Shown: in pieces, positions 13,622 through 22,027 of the stretch
Layout of the letters: each line of letters opens with the position of its first letter
Numbering within the stretch: position 1 is the first letter of the stretch
Source: Bacteroides sp. CAG:443
GTDB lineage: Bacteria; Bacteroidota; Bacteroidia; Bacteroidales; Bacteroidaceae
Direction of reading: 5' to 3'
DNA length: 22,057 nucleotides
Assembly: GCA_000432735.1 (NCBI GenBank)
Contig: FR887742.1
Location: forward strand, 1 to 22,057
Made by a program: the position numbers and the translations under genes
The notes under the pieces: generated by a model
Databases searched by the model: none
What the model saw: only the letters and a program-made list of their open reading frames with translations
What the model was told of the DNA's origin: nothing

Positions 13622-15139
13622 TTATTTGAGTACCTCTACTGCACGACGCATACGTCTAACAGTTTCTTCCTTACCTAATACAGCCGAGATATCAAACATG
13701 TGAGGGCCTTTTCCTTCGCCTACCAGTGTCAGACGGAAGGCATTCATGATATTTCCCATGTGGTAACCGTGGTCTTCTATCCACTTCATAACCACTTCTT
13801 CCTGATGAGCCAGTGAGAAATCGTCGAGTGATTCAAGCAGGTCGGCCAGTTCGGTCATACGAACAGCTGAATCTTCCTTCCAACGTTTCTTTACAGTCTT
13901 TTCATCATACTCTGTAGGAGCTACGAAGAAGAACTTGCAAGTATCCCACAATTCTTTGATGAAGCTGACACGACCTTTCATCAAACCTACTACAGTCACT
14001 ACTGTTCCCATAGGAGCTTCGATGCCGTGTTCTTTCAGAATAGGCATAAACAAAGAAGCAATTTCTTCGTCGCTCTTCATCAGGATATATTCGTGGTTAA
14101 ACCATTTACCCTTTTCATAATCGAACTTAGCTCCTGCCTTGCTACAACGATGCAGGTCGAACAACTTGATCAGTTCGTCCATTGACATGATTTCCTGATC
14201 GTTTCCAGGATTCCATCCCAACAAAGCCAGGAAGTTGATAACAGCTTCGGGCAAATATCCAGATTCACGATAGCCGGAAGAAACCTCTCCAGTCTTCGGA
14301 TCATGCCATTCCAACGGGAATACCGGGAAGCCCAGACGATCGCCGTCACGCTTGCTCAACTTACCGTTTCCATCCGGTTTCAACAACAACGGCAGGTGGG
14401 CAAATTCAGGCATCGTATCTTCCCAACCAAACGCACGGTACAACAAAACATGCAAAGGAGCAGAAGGCAACCATTCTTCTCCACGAATTACGTGAGAAAC
14501 TTCCATCAGGTGGTCATCGACGATATTTGCCAAATGATAAGTAGGCAGTTCATCGGCCGACTTGTACAAAACTTTATCATCCAGAATAGAAGAGTTGATC
14601 ACTACCTCTCCACGAATAATATCGTGTACATGTACATCTTCGTTCGGTTCGATCTTGAAACGCACTACGTACTGAGTACCGTCGGCAATCAGTTTATCGA
14701 CCTCTTCCTTCGACATTGTAAGTGAGTTACGCATCGAATTACGAGTAGAAGCATCATACTGGAAGTTTGGAATTTCCTTTCTCTTGGCCTCCAGTTCTTC
14801 CGGAGTATCGAATGCGATATAAGCCTTGCCGTTATCAAGCAGTACTTTTACATATTTCTTGTAAATATCACGGCGCTCCGACTGACGATACGGACCATAA
14901 TTTCCGCCGAAGCTCACACCTTCATCAAACTTTATGCCCAACCATTTGAAGGATTCGATAATGTACTCCTCCGCACCCGGAACAAAACGGTTGGAATCAG
15001 TATCTTCAATACGGAAAATCAAATCTCCGCCGTGCTGACGCGCAAACAGATAATTATACAAGGCAGTGCGCACACCACCGATATGCAATGCACCTGTCGG
15101 ACTCGGTGCAAAACGAACTCTTACTTTTCTTTCTGCCAT
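13622..15139 (-). CDS. gltX: Glutamyl-tRNA synthetase
   Basis: This 505-residue class Ib synthetase charges tRNA-Glu. The HIGH motif is H19-I-G-G within PSPTGALHIGG. The KMSKS motif is KLSKR at residues 260-264. The Rossmann catalytic domain (about 1-330) is followed by the helical anticodon-binding domain (about 340-500, ending VRRMRRAVEVLK). The region lacking zinc-binding cysteines near residues 100-140 is common in this group. The promoter-like TAATTTTG lies at 15166-15173. It leads the two-gene operon with waaA and is divergent from the 7TM-HD gene. Confidence 0.96.
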   Translation of the reverse strand: MAERKVRVRFAPSPTGALHIGGVRTALYNYLFARQHGGDLIFRIEDTDSNRFVPGAEEYIIESFKWLGIKFDEGVSFGGNYGPYRQSERRDIYKKYVKVLLDNGKAYIAFDTPEELEAKRKEIPNFQYDASTRNSMRNSLTMSKEEVDKLIADGTQYVVRFKIEPNEDVHVHDIIRGEVVINSSILDDKVLYKSADELPTYHLANIVDDHLMEVSHVIRGEEWLPSAPLHVLLYRAFGWEDTMPEFAHLPLLLKPDGNGKLSKRDGDRLGFPVFPLEWHDPKTGEVSSGYRESGYLPEAVINFLALLGWNPGNDQEIMSMDELIKLFDLHRCSKAGAKFDYEKGKWFNHEYILMKSDEEIASLFMPILKEHGIEAPMGTVVTVVGLMKGRVSFIKELWDTCKFFFVAPTEYDEKTVKKRWKEDSAVRMTELADLLESLDDFSLAHQEEVVMKWIEDHGYHMGNIMNAFRLTLVGEGKGPHMFDISAVLGKEETVRRMRRAVEVLK

Positions 15140-15165
15140 AGTGGTCTTTATCTAAAAATACGCCG

Positions 15166-15173
15166 CAAAATTA
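15166..15173 (-). promoter_or_regulatory. -7 element of gltX
   Basis: The minus strand reads TAATTTTG, a full TAnnTTTG match, giving a leader of roughly 20 nt before the ATG at 15139. No TTG at the usual distance is seen. Confidence 0.5.
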
Positions 15174-15197
15174 AGCTAAATTTCCCGTTTTTTTCTT

Positions 15198-15213
15198 ATT
15201 TTGCACGCAAAAT
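15198..15213. repeat. Dyad ATTTTGC-AC-GCAAAAT before the 7TM-HD gene
   Basis: A perfect 7-2-7 inverted repeat lies 10 bp before the ATG at 15224 and overlaps a near-consensus -7 box (TTATTTTG, 15196-15203). It could be an operator over the transcription start, or a chance result of A/T-rich promoter sequence. Confidence 0.35.
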
Positions 15214-15223
15214 ATCCTAACAC

Positions 15224-17281
15224 ATGAAAAGTTTCCAGACAGAAAGACAGTTTTCATACAAGAAACTATTGTATAAATGTGCCATTTTCCTGGCAGCAGT
15301 TGTGGTGATTGTGTATTTTTTACCCCGGGAAGGCACTTTCAACTATCAGTTTGACATCAACAAACCATGGAAATATGGTCTGTTACAAGCATCGTTCGAC
15401 TTCCCTATCTATAAAGGAGACGAAGAAGTCCGCCGGGAACAAGACAGCATTATGACAAACTATCACCCTTACTTCCTGCTCTCGGAAAGTACGGGAGAAA
15501 AAGCGATCAATCAGTTCAAAGAGGACTATAACAAGAACCTGCGCCGGATTATTCCGGACCCGACTTATTCCCACCACATAGAACGCATACTGAAGAACGT
15601 ATATGAAAAGGGAATCATCCCGGTAGAACAACTGGGGAATTTACGGAAGGACAGTATGCGGAGTATCTATATTATCAAGAATAATACATCTATCCTGCAA
15701 AGCACCGGTGAAATATATACCACCAAACGTGCTTACGAAGAGCTCATCTATTCGGATACACTGCATTACAACAGAAACTTATTGCAACGTTGCAACTTGA
15801 ATGAGTATCTGACTCCGAACCTTATCTATGATTCCGAAAAATCGGAAGCTGCCAAAAAAGATATTCTGTCGGGCATCTCATGGGCGAAGGGTTTTGTCAT
15901 GAACGGACAAAAAATCATAGACCGTGGAGAAATTATTGACCAACGGACATTTGATATATTGAAATCGCTCCAAAAGGAATGGGATAAAAGAGGTGAAACC
16001 ATTACGGAGAAACGTCTGACTCTGGTAGGACAAATTTTATTTGTTTCTATCCTGATAGGATGTTTCATGACTTATCTCGCTTTGTTCCGATACGATTATT
16101 ATCAGAAAAAAGGAAGTCTCGGGTTATTATTTTTCCTGATCATCTTCTTCCCCGTGATATCGGCTATCATGGTTTCACACGCTTTCATGAGTGTATATAT
16201 CGTACCGTTTACCATGCTCCCGATGATCATTCGTATTTTTCTCGACTCACGTACGGCATTTATGGCACATATCATCTCCATTCTGCTCTGTTCCATCTGT
16301 CTGCGTACTCCACACGAATTTATCTTGCTACAGACCATAGCAGGTATGGCAAGCATTTACAGCTTGCGGGAACTCTCCCAGCGTTCACAATTATTACGGA
16401 GCGCCCTCATCGTTGTCGTAGCTTATTCGGTTTTGTACTTTGCACTCGACCTGATTCATATAAACGATATTGCACAGCTTAATACATATATGTATGTCAA
16501 TTTCATCATCAACGGTATTTTGCTGCTGTTTACCTACCCGTTGTTGTTCATTCTGGAAAAGACCTTCGGCTTTACATCGAACGTAACCTTAGTCGAGCTT
16601 TCTAACATCAACAATAAGCTGATGCGGGAGATGTCGGAAGTTGCTCCAGGCACTTTCCAGCATTCGCTCCAACTTGCCAACTTGACGGCAGCGGCAGCTA
16701 ATCGGATCGATGCCAACAGTCAGCTGGTACGTACAGGAGCCATGTATCATGACATTGGAAAGATGCTGAATCCGGCTTTCTTCACCGAAAATCAGACAGG
16801 GGTCAACCCTCACGACCAGTTGAATTACAAGCAAAGTGCACAGATTGTTATCAATCATGTAATAGATGGTATGAAGCTGGCAGAAAAGAATGACCTGCCT
16901 CAGGTCATCAAAGACTTTATCCGTACCCATCATGGAAAGGGACTGACGAAATATTTCTACATATCTTATCAAAACGAACATCCCGGTGAAGAAGTCGATA
17001 AGGAAGCGTTCCGCTATCCGGGTCCCAATCCGTTTACCAAAGAACAGGCCATCCTGATGATGGCAGATTCTGTAGAAGCAGCTTCAAGAAGTCTGAAAGA
17101 ATACACCGAAGAAAGTATATCCGGACTGGTAGACAAGATAATCGACAGTCAGGTACAAGAAGGATATTTCAAGGAATGCCCGATTACCTTCAAGGATATC
17201 GCTACTGTAAAAAGTGTATTCAAGGAAAAGCTGAAAACGATGTATCATACTCGTATCAGCTATCCTGAGCTGAAAAAATAA
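15224..17281 (+). CDS. 7TM-HD phosphohydrolase (PgpH-like c-di-AMP phosphodiesterase)
   Basis: This 685-residue membrane protein has the 7TMR-HD architecture. One transmembrane helix (about residues 14-33) is followed by an extracytoplasmic 7TMR-HDED domain (about 34-262), a bundle of further helices (about 266-447) and a cytoplasmic HD domain (about 470-665). HD metal and catalytic residues are visible: H480 (FQHSLQLANL), H509-D510 in YHDIGKM, H569-H570 in RTHHGKG, and D of MMADSVEAASRS. Homologues in Firmicutes (PgpH) hydrolyse c-di-AMP, so control of c-di-AMP is the likely role. The second messenger is inferred from family. It is monocistronic and its stop is 1 nt from the convergent phosphatase gene. 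Confidence 0.9.
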   Translation: MKSFQTERQFSYKKLLYKCAIFLAAVVVIVYFLPREGTFNYQFDINKPWKYGLLQASFDFPIYKGDEEVRREQDSIMTNYHPYFLLSESTGEKAINQFKEDYNKNLRRIIPDPTYSHHIERILKNVYEKGIIPVEQLGNLRKDSMRSIYIIKNNTSILQSTGEIYTTKRAYEELIYSDTLHYNRNLLQRCNLNEYLTPNLIYDSEKSEAAKKDILSGISWAKGFVMNGQKIIDRGEIIDQRTFDILKSLQKEWDKRGETITEKRLTLVGQILFVSILIGCFMTYLALFRYDYYQKKGSLGLLFFLIIFFPVISAIMVSHAFMSVYIVPFTMLPMIIRIFLDSRTAFMAHIISILLCSICLRTPHEFILLQTIAGMASIYSLRELSQRSQLLRSALIVVVAYSVLYFALDLIHINDIAQLNTYMYVNFIINGILLLFTYPLLFILEKTFGFTSNVTLVELSNINNKLMREMSEVAPGTFQHSLQLANLTAAAANRIDANSQLVRTGAMYHDIGKMLNPAFFTENQTGVNPHDQLNYKQSAQIVINHVIDGMKLAEKNDLPQVIKDFIRTHHGKGLTKYFYISYQNEHPGEEVDKEAFRYPGPNPFTKEQAILMMADSVEAASRSLKEYTEESISGLVDKIIDSQVQEGYFKECPITFKDIATVKSVFKEKLKTMYHTRISYPELKK

Positions 17282-17282
17282 G

Positions 17283-17753
17283 TTACGGCTGGGCAGTCAG
17301 ACTGTCGAGCAGACCTTTACAGGCATCTTCAAGGATATCGAGCACATTTTCGAATCCTTGAGCGCCTCCATAGTAAGGGTCGGGTACATAATCTACCACC
17401 TTCGTCTGGCAATAATCAGTCATCCGGCCGATTTTCCGTTCTGTTTCCACATCCGGTGCCTTTTCTTTCAAGGCATCGACGTTGTGGTCATCCATGCCCA
17501 ATATCAGGTCGAAATCATAAAAGTCATCGGTACGGACCGGACGGGAACGGTGCGTTATATCATACCCGCGACGAATGGCATGCGCACGCATTCGGTCGTC
17601 GGCTCGTTCTCCTTCGTGATAGCTACTAATACCAGCTGAATCAACTTCTATTTCTTTCTCCAGACCAGCCTGTTTGATATAAGTACGCATAATCTCCTCA
17701 GCCGATGAGGAACGACATATATTGCCTAAGCAGACAAACAAGATTCTCTTCAT
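17283..17753 (-). CDS. Low-molecular-weight protein-tyrosine phosphatase
   Basis: This 156-residue protein has the family P loop at the N terminus, C8-L-G-N-I-C-R14-S (MKRILFVCLGNICRSSSAEE). The catalytic acid is D125 in VPDPYYGG near the C terminus. Length and motifs are complete. Such enzymes dephosphorylate protein tyrosines, often on polysaccharide-export kinases, but no such kinase is in this window, so the substrate is unknown. It is the third gene of the priA operon, starting 3 nt after the PHP gene stop. The convergent 7TM-HD gene ends 1 nt away with no terminator between. Confidence 0.92.
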   Translation of the reverse strand: MKRILFVCLGNICRSSSAEEIMRTYIKQAGLEKEIEVDSAGISSYHEGERADDRMRAHAIRRGYDITHRSRPVRTDDFYDFDLILGMDDHNVDALKEKAPDVETERKIGRMTDYCQTKVVDYVPDPYYGGAQGFENVLDILEDACKGLLDSLTAQP

Positions 17754-17756
17754 ACC

Positions 17757-18473
17757 TTAAATATCCAAATACTTTTTAAACTTATCCACACTCGTATTCA
17801 TAATCAGTTCTTCCGGGAACTCCGTTTCACTCACCAGCTCCAATGCGTAATCGTACGTAGCAATGTCAAATGAAATATGTGCATCGCTACCCAAAATAAC
17901 CGGCACCTCATAACGGCGGCACAGTCTCAATATTTCCAGATTATTGGAGCGTGCATCCACTTTGCCCCGGCAAGGCTTCAAGGAAGAATTGTTTATCTCC
18001 AGCAGCGTATGATGTTCCTTCGCCGCAAGCACAATAGGTTCAAAATTCAGTTTAGCCGTTCCGTCGCCCGGATGACTGATGATATGAATATAAGGATTGG
18101 AAACAACCTGTATCATACCATGTGTATTTTCTTCAGGAGTACCTTGTTTATAACAAAGTGAATGAATGCCTGCTATACGCAAATCGAGCATCTTCAAATA
18201 AAACTCATCCAAATCAAGGTTACCTTCACCGTCAAGAATATTAATTTCCGCACCCAATAATAAATCTATCCCATACATGTGGCGAGGCACCACATAAAGA
18301 TTACGGAAATAAATCGGGTTGCACGTACCCGGTATACTTGGAGCATGTTCTGTGATTCCAAGCAATTTCAGTCCTTTGCCGGCAGCAGCCTGTGCCATTT
18401 CCTGCAAGGAGCTGAATGCATGACCGCTTGCTACGGTATGCGTATGTACATCCAGTTCTACTTTCATATCCAT
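17757..18473 (-). CDS. PHP-domain phosphoesterase (YcdX type)
   Basis: This 238-residue TIM-barrel metal phosphoesterase of the PHP superfamily carries the metal motifs D8-x-H10-x-H12 (ELDVHTHT), GITEHAP, GAEINIL, GIHS, IISHPGD and GSDAH, which are enough for the usual trinuclear site. The length and the SDAH ending resemble E. coli YcdX rather than a DNA-polymerase PHP or histidinol phosphatase, though a histidinol-phosphatase-like activity cannot be excluded. An in-frame ATG at residue 3 is an alternative start. It sits 5 nt behind priA and 3 nt before the tyrosine phosphatase, so the operon supplies two phosphatases after a replication helicase. Confidence 0.85.
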   Translation of the reverse strand: MDMKVELDVHTHTVASGHAFSSLQEMAQAAAGKGLKLLGITEHAPSIPGTCNPIYFRNLYVVPRHMYGIDLLLGAEINILDGEGNLDLDEFYLKMLDLRIAGIHSLCYKQGTPEENTHGMIQVVSNPYIHIISHPGDGTAKLNFEPIVLAAKEHHTLLEINNSSLKPCRGKVDARSNNLEILRLCRRYEVPVILGSDAHISFDIATYDYALELVSETEFPEELIMNTSVDKFKKYLDI

Positions 18474-18478
18474 AAATT

Positions 18479-20941
18479 TTACATCGGATCGACATCATAA
18501 TAAACCAGCAAGGAACGAAAACGTTCATCCTCTATGATGGCTCGTTGTACTTGCTGGAGATACTCACGCACTTTCGACATCGAAGCCTGTTGTTCTATTT
18601 TCACTACTATTTTTCTAATAAACAAAGTCTGTATACGTGATACCGGCGGACGGTCCGGTCCCAATACCCGGTCCCCCAGTCCGTTTCGCAGATACCCCGC
18701 CATCAGGTCAGCCGCCTGTTCGAGCACCCCCTCCTTCCGATGCTTCAGATAAACATAAATCAGCCGATAGAAAGGTGGATATTTAAACAAGCGTCGTTCG
18801 TCGATCTGTGTTTGATACAGACCGTTATAATCGTTTGCAACGACCTGATGAATCAGCGGAAGGTCGGGAGATTTGGTCTGCAACACCACCAGTCCCTGCT
18901 TATTCTTTCTACCGGCACGCCCCGCCACCTGAGCCATCAGTTGAAAGGCTCGTTCGTACGAACGAAAATCCGGATAGTTCAGCATCGAATCAGCATTCAG
19001 GATTCCCACTACACTGACACGATCGAAATCCAGTCCCTTTGAAACCATTTGTGTACCTATCAGGATATCTGTTTTCCCTTCCTCAAAATCGGCAATGATC
19101 CGCTCGTACGCCGTACGTGTCCGAGTAGTATCCAAGTCCATACGTGCCACACGTGCCTCCGGGAAAATCAACTTAATATCGTCTTCTATCTTCTCAGTAC
19201 CAAAGCCACGGTTCATCAACTCTACTCCACCACAGGCTGGACAGGACTTAGGTACCTGATAAGTATAGCCGCAATAGTGACAGGTAAGCTGATTCAATCC
19301 TTTGTGATACGTCAAACTGACGTCACAGTTCTTGCACTTCGGCACCCATCCGCACGTACGGCATTCTATCATGGGGGCAAACCCTCTGCGATTCTGAAAA
19401 AGTATCACCTGTTCTTTCTGATCCAGCGCTTCACGTATCTTCTGAAGCAGCAAAGGAGAAAACTGAGCCGTCATCCGTTTCTTTCGGGCCAGCTCTTTGA
19501 TATCTACTACCTCGATATGAGGTAACTGAATCTGCTGATGACGCTCCGTCAACTGTACCCAACCATATTTCCCGTTCACGGCATTATAATAGGTTTCAAT
19601 ACTCGGAGTGGCTGTACCCAACAGCGTCTTTGCACCGAACATGGATGCCAGCATGATGGCAGCGTTACGTGCATGGTAACGTGGAGCAGGCTCTTGCTGT
19701 TTATAGGTATTTTCATGCTCCTCATCCACAATGACCAGTCCTAACCGCCGAAAAGGAAGAAAGACTGACGAACGTACTCCCAGTATCACATCATAATCCT
19801 GATCGGTAAGTTGTTTACGCCATATCTCCACACGTTCGGCGTCCGGAAACTTGGAATGATAAATTCCCAGTCGGTTTCCAAACACTCGCCGCAAACGTTC
19901 GGTTATCTGGGTAGTCAGGGCTATTTCAGGCAACAGATACAATACCTGCTTACCTGCCTGAATGGCCTGTTGTATGAGGTGAATGTAAATTTCCGTCTTT
20001 CCGCTTGCCGTTACTCCGTGAAGCAAACAAACATTCTTCTGATGGAAATGTGCCAAAATCTCCGTATAGGCTCGTTGCTGAGCCATGCTCAACGGATTCA
20101 AGCCGACTGTTTCAACAGGACCTTCGGACAAACGTCCGATTTCGAAAGTATAAGTTTCAAAAATATGTTTTTCCACCAGCCCGTTAAAAACTGAATTTGT
20201 TGCTCCCGTAGCATCCAACAAAGCTTTACGAGAGACTTCTTTGGGATTTTTCTTCTCGCCGCTCCATCCTGACAACTCAATATACTTCATCAGTAAAGCC
20301 AATTGTTTCGGAGCACGTGCCAGTGTATCGAACAGACGATGTACAGTTTCTTCCGCCTGCATACCTTCAGTCAGGCGTACCCGCACCTCAACACGCGGTT
20401 TGTAGCTTCTCTTCAGCTCCTCTTTTACCCTGATGGCTTCCTTCTCCAACAAAGATTTGATTACTGGCAACAGATTCTTTATGCCACTTGCCTTCTCCAA
20501 TTGAGTAATGCATTGTTCCGAATCATCGGACAACAAATCAAGGATGCGCTGTTCCTTCTCGGGTAGAGGTTTGTCTGCCTCAAACTCAGGATTGGATACC
20601 ACGAGCGTTTCGCTTTCCAGTTTCATACCCGAAGGTAGAGCGGCCTTATAGACATCACCCAATGTACACAAATAGTAATCTGCCAGCCATTTCCAGAAAT
20701 CATACTGGCGTTTCAACAGGACAGGGGATGTATCAAGTACTTCTACAAGATCTTTTGTTTCATAAGTTTCCGGAGCATTCTGATGTACGCTGGTAACAAT
20801 TGCCGTATAAAACTTCTTACTTCCGAAAGGAACAACAATCCGGCAACCCGCCTTCACTTTATCTTCCAGATCAGCCGGAACAGAATAAGTATATTGTCCG
20901 GCAACGGGCAAAGGCACTATGACATCCACGTACTTCTTCAT
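18479..20941 (-). CDS. priA: Primosomal replication-restart helicase PriA
   Basis: This 820-residue superfamily 2 helicase reloads the replisome at stalled forks. An N-terminal 3'-DNA-binding domain (starts MKKYVDVIVPLP) and a winged-helix region precede the motor. Walker A is GVTASGKT with K315, and Walker B is D406-E-E-H (IVDEEH). Between the helicase lobes lies the cysteine-rich zinc-binding insertion with CRTCG, CKNCD, CHYCG and CPACGG, giving eight cysteines for two zincs. Later motifs include MVSKGLDFD and QVAGRAGR. It is somewhat longer than E. coli PriA. It heads the operon with the PHP and LMW-PTP genes. Its -7 element is only 5 bp from the ATG, suggesting a leaderless or nearly leaderless mRNA. 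Confidence 0.96.
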   Translation of the reverse strand: MKKYVDVIVPLPVAGQYTYSVPADLEDKVKAGCRIVVPFGSKKFYTAIVTSVHQNAPETYETKDLVEVLDTSPVLLKRQYDFWKWLADYYLCTLGDVYKAALPSGMKLESETLVVSNPEFEADKPLPEKEQRILDLLSDDSEQCITQLEKASGIKNLLPVIKSLLEKEAIRVKEELKRSYKPRVEVRVRLTEGMQAEETVHRLFDTLARAPKQLALLMKYIELSGWSGEKKNPKEVSRKALLDATGATNSVFNGLVEKHIFETYTFEIGRLSEGPVETVGLNPLSMAQQRAYTEILAHFHQKNVCLLHGVTASGKTEIYIHLIQQAIQAGKQVLYLLPEIALTTQITERLRRVFGNRLGIYHSKFPDAERVEIWRKQLTDQDYDVILGVRSSVFLPFRRLGLVIVDEEHENTYKQQEPAPRYHARNAAIMLASMFGAKTLLGTATPSIETYYNAVNGKYGWVQLTERHQQIQLPHIEVVDIKELARKKRMTAQFSPLLLQKIREALDQKEQVILFQNRRGFAPMIECRTCGWVPKCKNCDVSLTYHKGLNQLTCHYCGYTYQVPKSCPACGGVELMNRGFGTEKIEDDIKLIFPEARVARMDLDTTRTRTAYERIIADFEEGKTDILIGTQMVSKGLDFDRVSVVGILNADSMLNYPDFRSYERAFQLMAQVAGRAGRKNKQGLVVLQTKSPDLPLIHQVVANDYNGLYQTQIDERRLFKYPPFYRLIYVYLKHRKEGVLEQAADLMAGYLRNGLGDRVLGPDRPPVSRIQTLFIRKIVVKIEQQASMSKVREYLQQVQRAIIEDERFRSLLVYYDVDPM

Positions 20942-20946
20942 GGAGG

Positions 20947-20954
20947 CAAAGTTA
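20947..20954 (-). promoter_or_regulatory. -7 element of priA
   Basis: The minus strand reads TAACTTTG, a full TAnnTTTG match ending 5 bp before the priA ATG at 20941. Transcription would start at or within a few bases of the start codon. No clear TTG lies 19-21 bp upstream. Confidence 0.5.
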
Positions 20955-20974
20955 CAAAAAACAAGGCTATCCCG

Positions 20975-21005
20975 TTGGAACGTCGGACAAACTTTTATAG
21001 TTTTG
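20975..21005 (+). promoter_or_regulatory. Promoter of the Gfo/Idh/MocA gene
   Basis: TTG (20975-20977), a 20-bp spacer and TAGTTTTG (20998-21005) fit the Bacteroides consensus, giving a leader of about 22 nt before the ATG at 21033. Confidence 0.65.
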
Positions 21006-21032
21006 TAAAGAAACTCTTAATCCATTATCAAC

Positions 21033-22010
21033 ATGAAGATATATAAGATAGGTATAATAGGTTGTGGAGGCATCGCTAAAAAAATGGCAGCAACACTTGG
21101 AAAGATGAAAGAAGTGCAACGTTATGCCGTAGCATCCCGCAATCAGGAAAAAGCACAAGCCTTTGCCAACGAATGGGGATTTGAAAAAGCATATGGCTCT
21201 TACGAAGAACTGGCAAACGACCCGCAGGTTGATCTAATCTATATTGCTACACCACATGCCATGCATTATAACAATGCCCGCATGTGCATCGAAAAAGGAA
21301 AACCCGTATTATGTGAAAAGGCTTTCACAGCCAATGCCCGTCAGGCAGAAGAACTACTCAGCTTTGCCCACGAAAAGAAAGTATTTATTACAGAAGCAAT
21401 CTGGACCCGATACATGCCTCTTTCACTAACCATACAAGACTTACTGAAAAAAGGAGTTATCGGTACCCCTTATACGCTGTCAGCCAATCTCAGCTATCCG
21501 ATAAGCGACAAGGAAAGAATTATCCGTCCGGAACTGGCAGGAGGAGCTTTACTCGACATCGGAGTATATACATTAAACTTTGCAGCAATGGCATTTGGTG
21601 ATGATATTGCCGAAACTCATTCTGCATGTCAGAAGACAGCGACAGGAGTCGATGCTCAGGAAAGCATCACACTTTTTTATAAAGATGGAAAAATGGCAAC
21701 TCTGCAATCAAGCATTTATGCACAGAGCGACAGAATGGGAGTCATTTCAGGCGATAAAGGGCACTTGATTGTAGAAAACATCAATTGTCCGGAATCAGTC
21801 CGTGTAGTCGACAGGGAATATAAGACAGTAGCCGTTTATCAAGCTCCGGAACACATCACCGGTTACGAATATCAGGTATATGCATCCATTGAAGCTATTG
21901 AAAAAGGATGGCTGGAATCTCCATACATGCCTCACGCCGAAACATTAAGAATTATGAGGCAAATGGACAACTTAAGAAAAGAATGGGGAGTAGTCTATCC
22001 ATGTGACTGA
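21033..22010 (+). CDS. Gfo/Idh/MocA family oxidoreductase, dihydrodiol-dehydrogenase-like
   Basis: This 325-residue NAD(P)-dependent dehydrogenase has an N-terminal Rossmann domain with GIIGCGGIA (residues 7-15) and the ATPHAMHY segment. The family lysine motif is CEKAF with K96 as the probable catalytic lysine. In the C-terminal alpha/beta domain the GGALLDIGVY motif places Y179 where many relatives carry histidine. This tyrosine is a feature of the dimeric dihydrodiol / D-xylose dehydrogenase subgroup. There is no signal peptide, so it is cytoplasmic, unlike the exported members common in Bacteroides. The substrate is probably a sugar or sugar derivative, but nothing nearby identifies it. 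It is a single gene with its own promoter and an apparent terminator beyond its stop. Confidence 0.88.
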   Translation: MKIYKIGIIGCGGIAKKMAATLGKMKEVQRYAVASRNQEKAQAFANEWGFEKAYGSYEELANDPQVDLIYIATPHAMHYNNARMCIEKGKPVLCEKAFTANARQAEELLSFAHEKKVFITEAIWTRYMPLSLTIQDLLKKGVIGTPYTLSANLSYPISDKERIIRPELAGGALLDIGVYTLNFAAMAFGDDIAETHSACQKTATGVDAQESITLFYKDGKMATLQSSIYAQSDRMGVISGDKGHLIVENINCPESVRVVDREYKTVAVYQAPEHITGYEYQVYASIEAIEKGWLESPYMPHAETLRIMRQMDNLRKEWGVVYPCD

Positions 22011-22027
22011 TTTCGCATCAAAATAAG

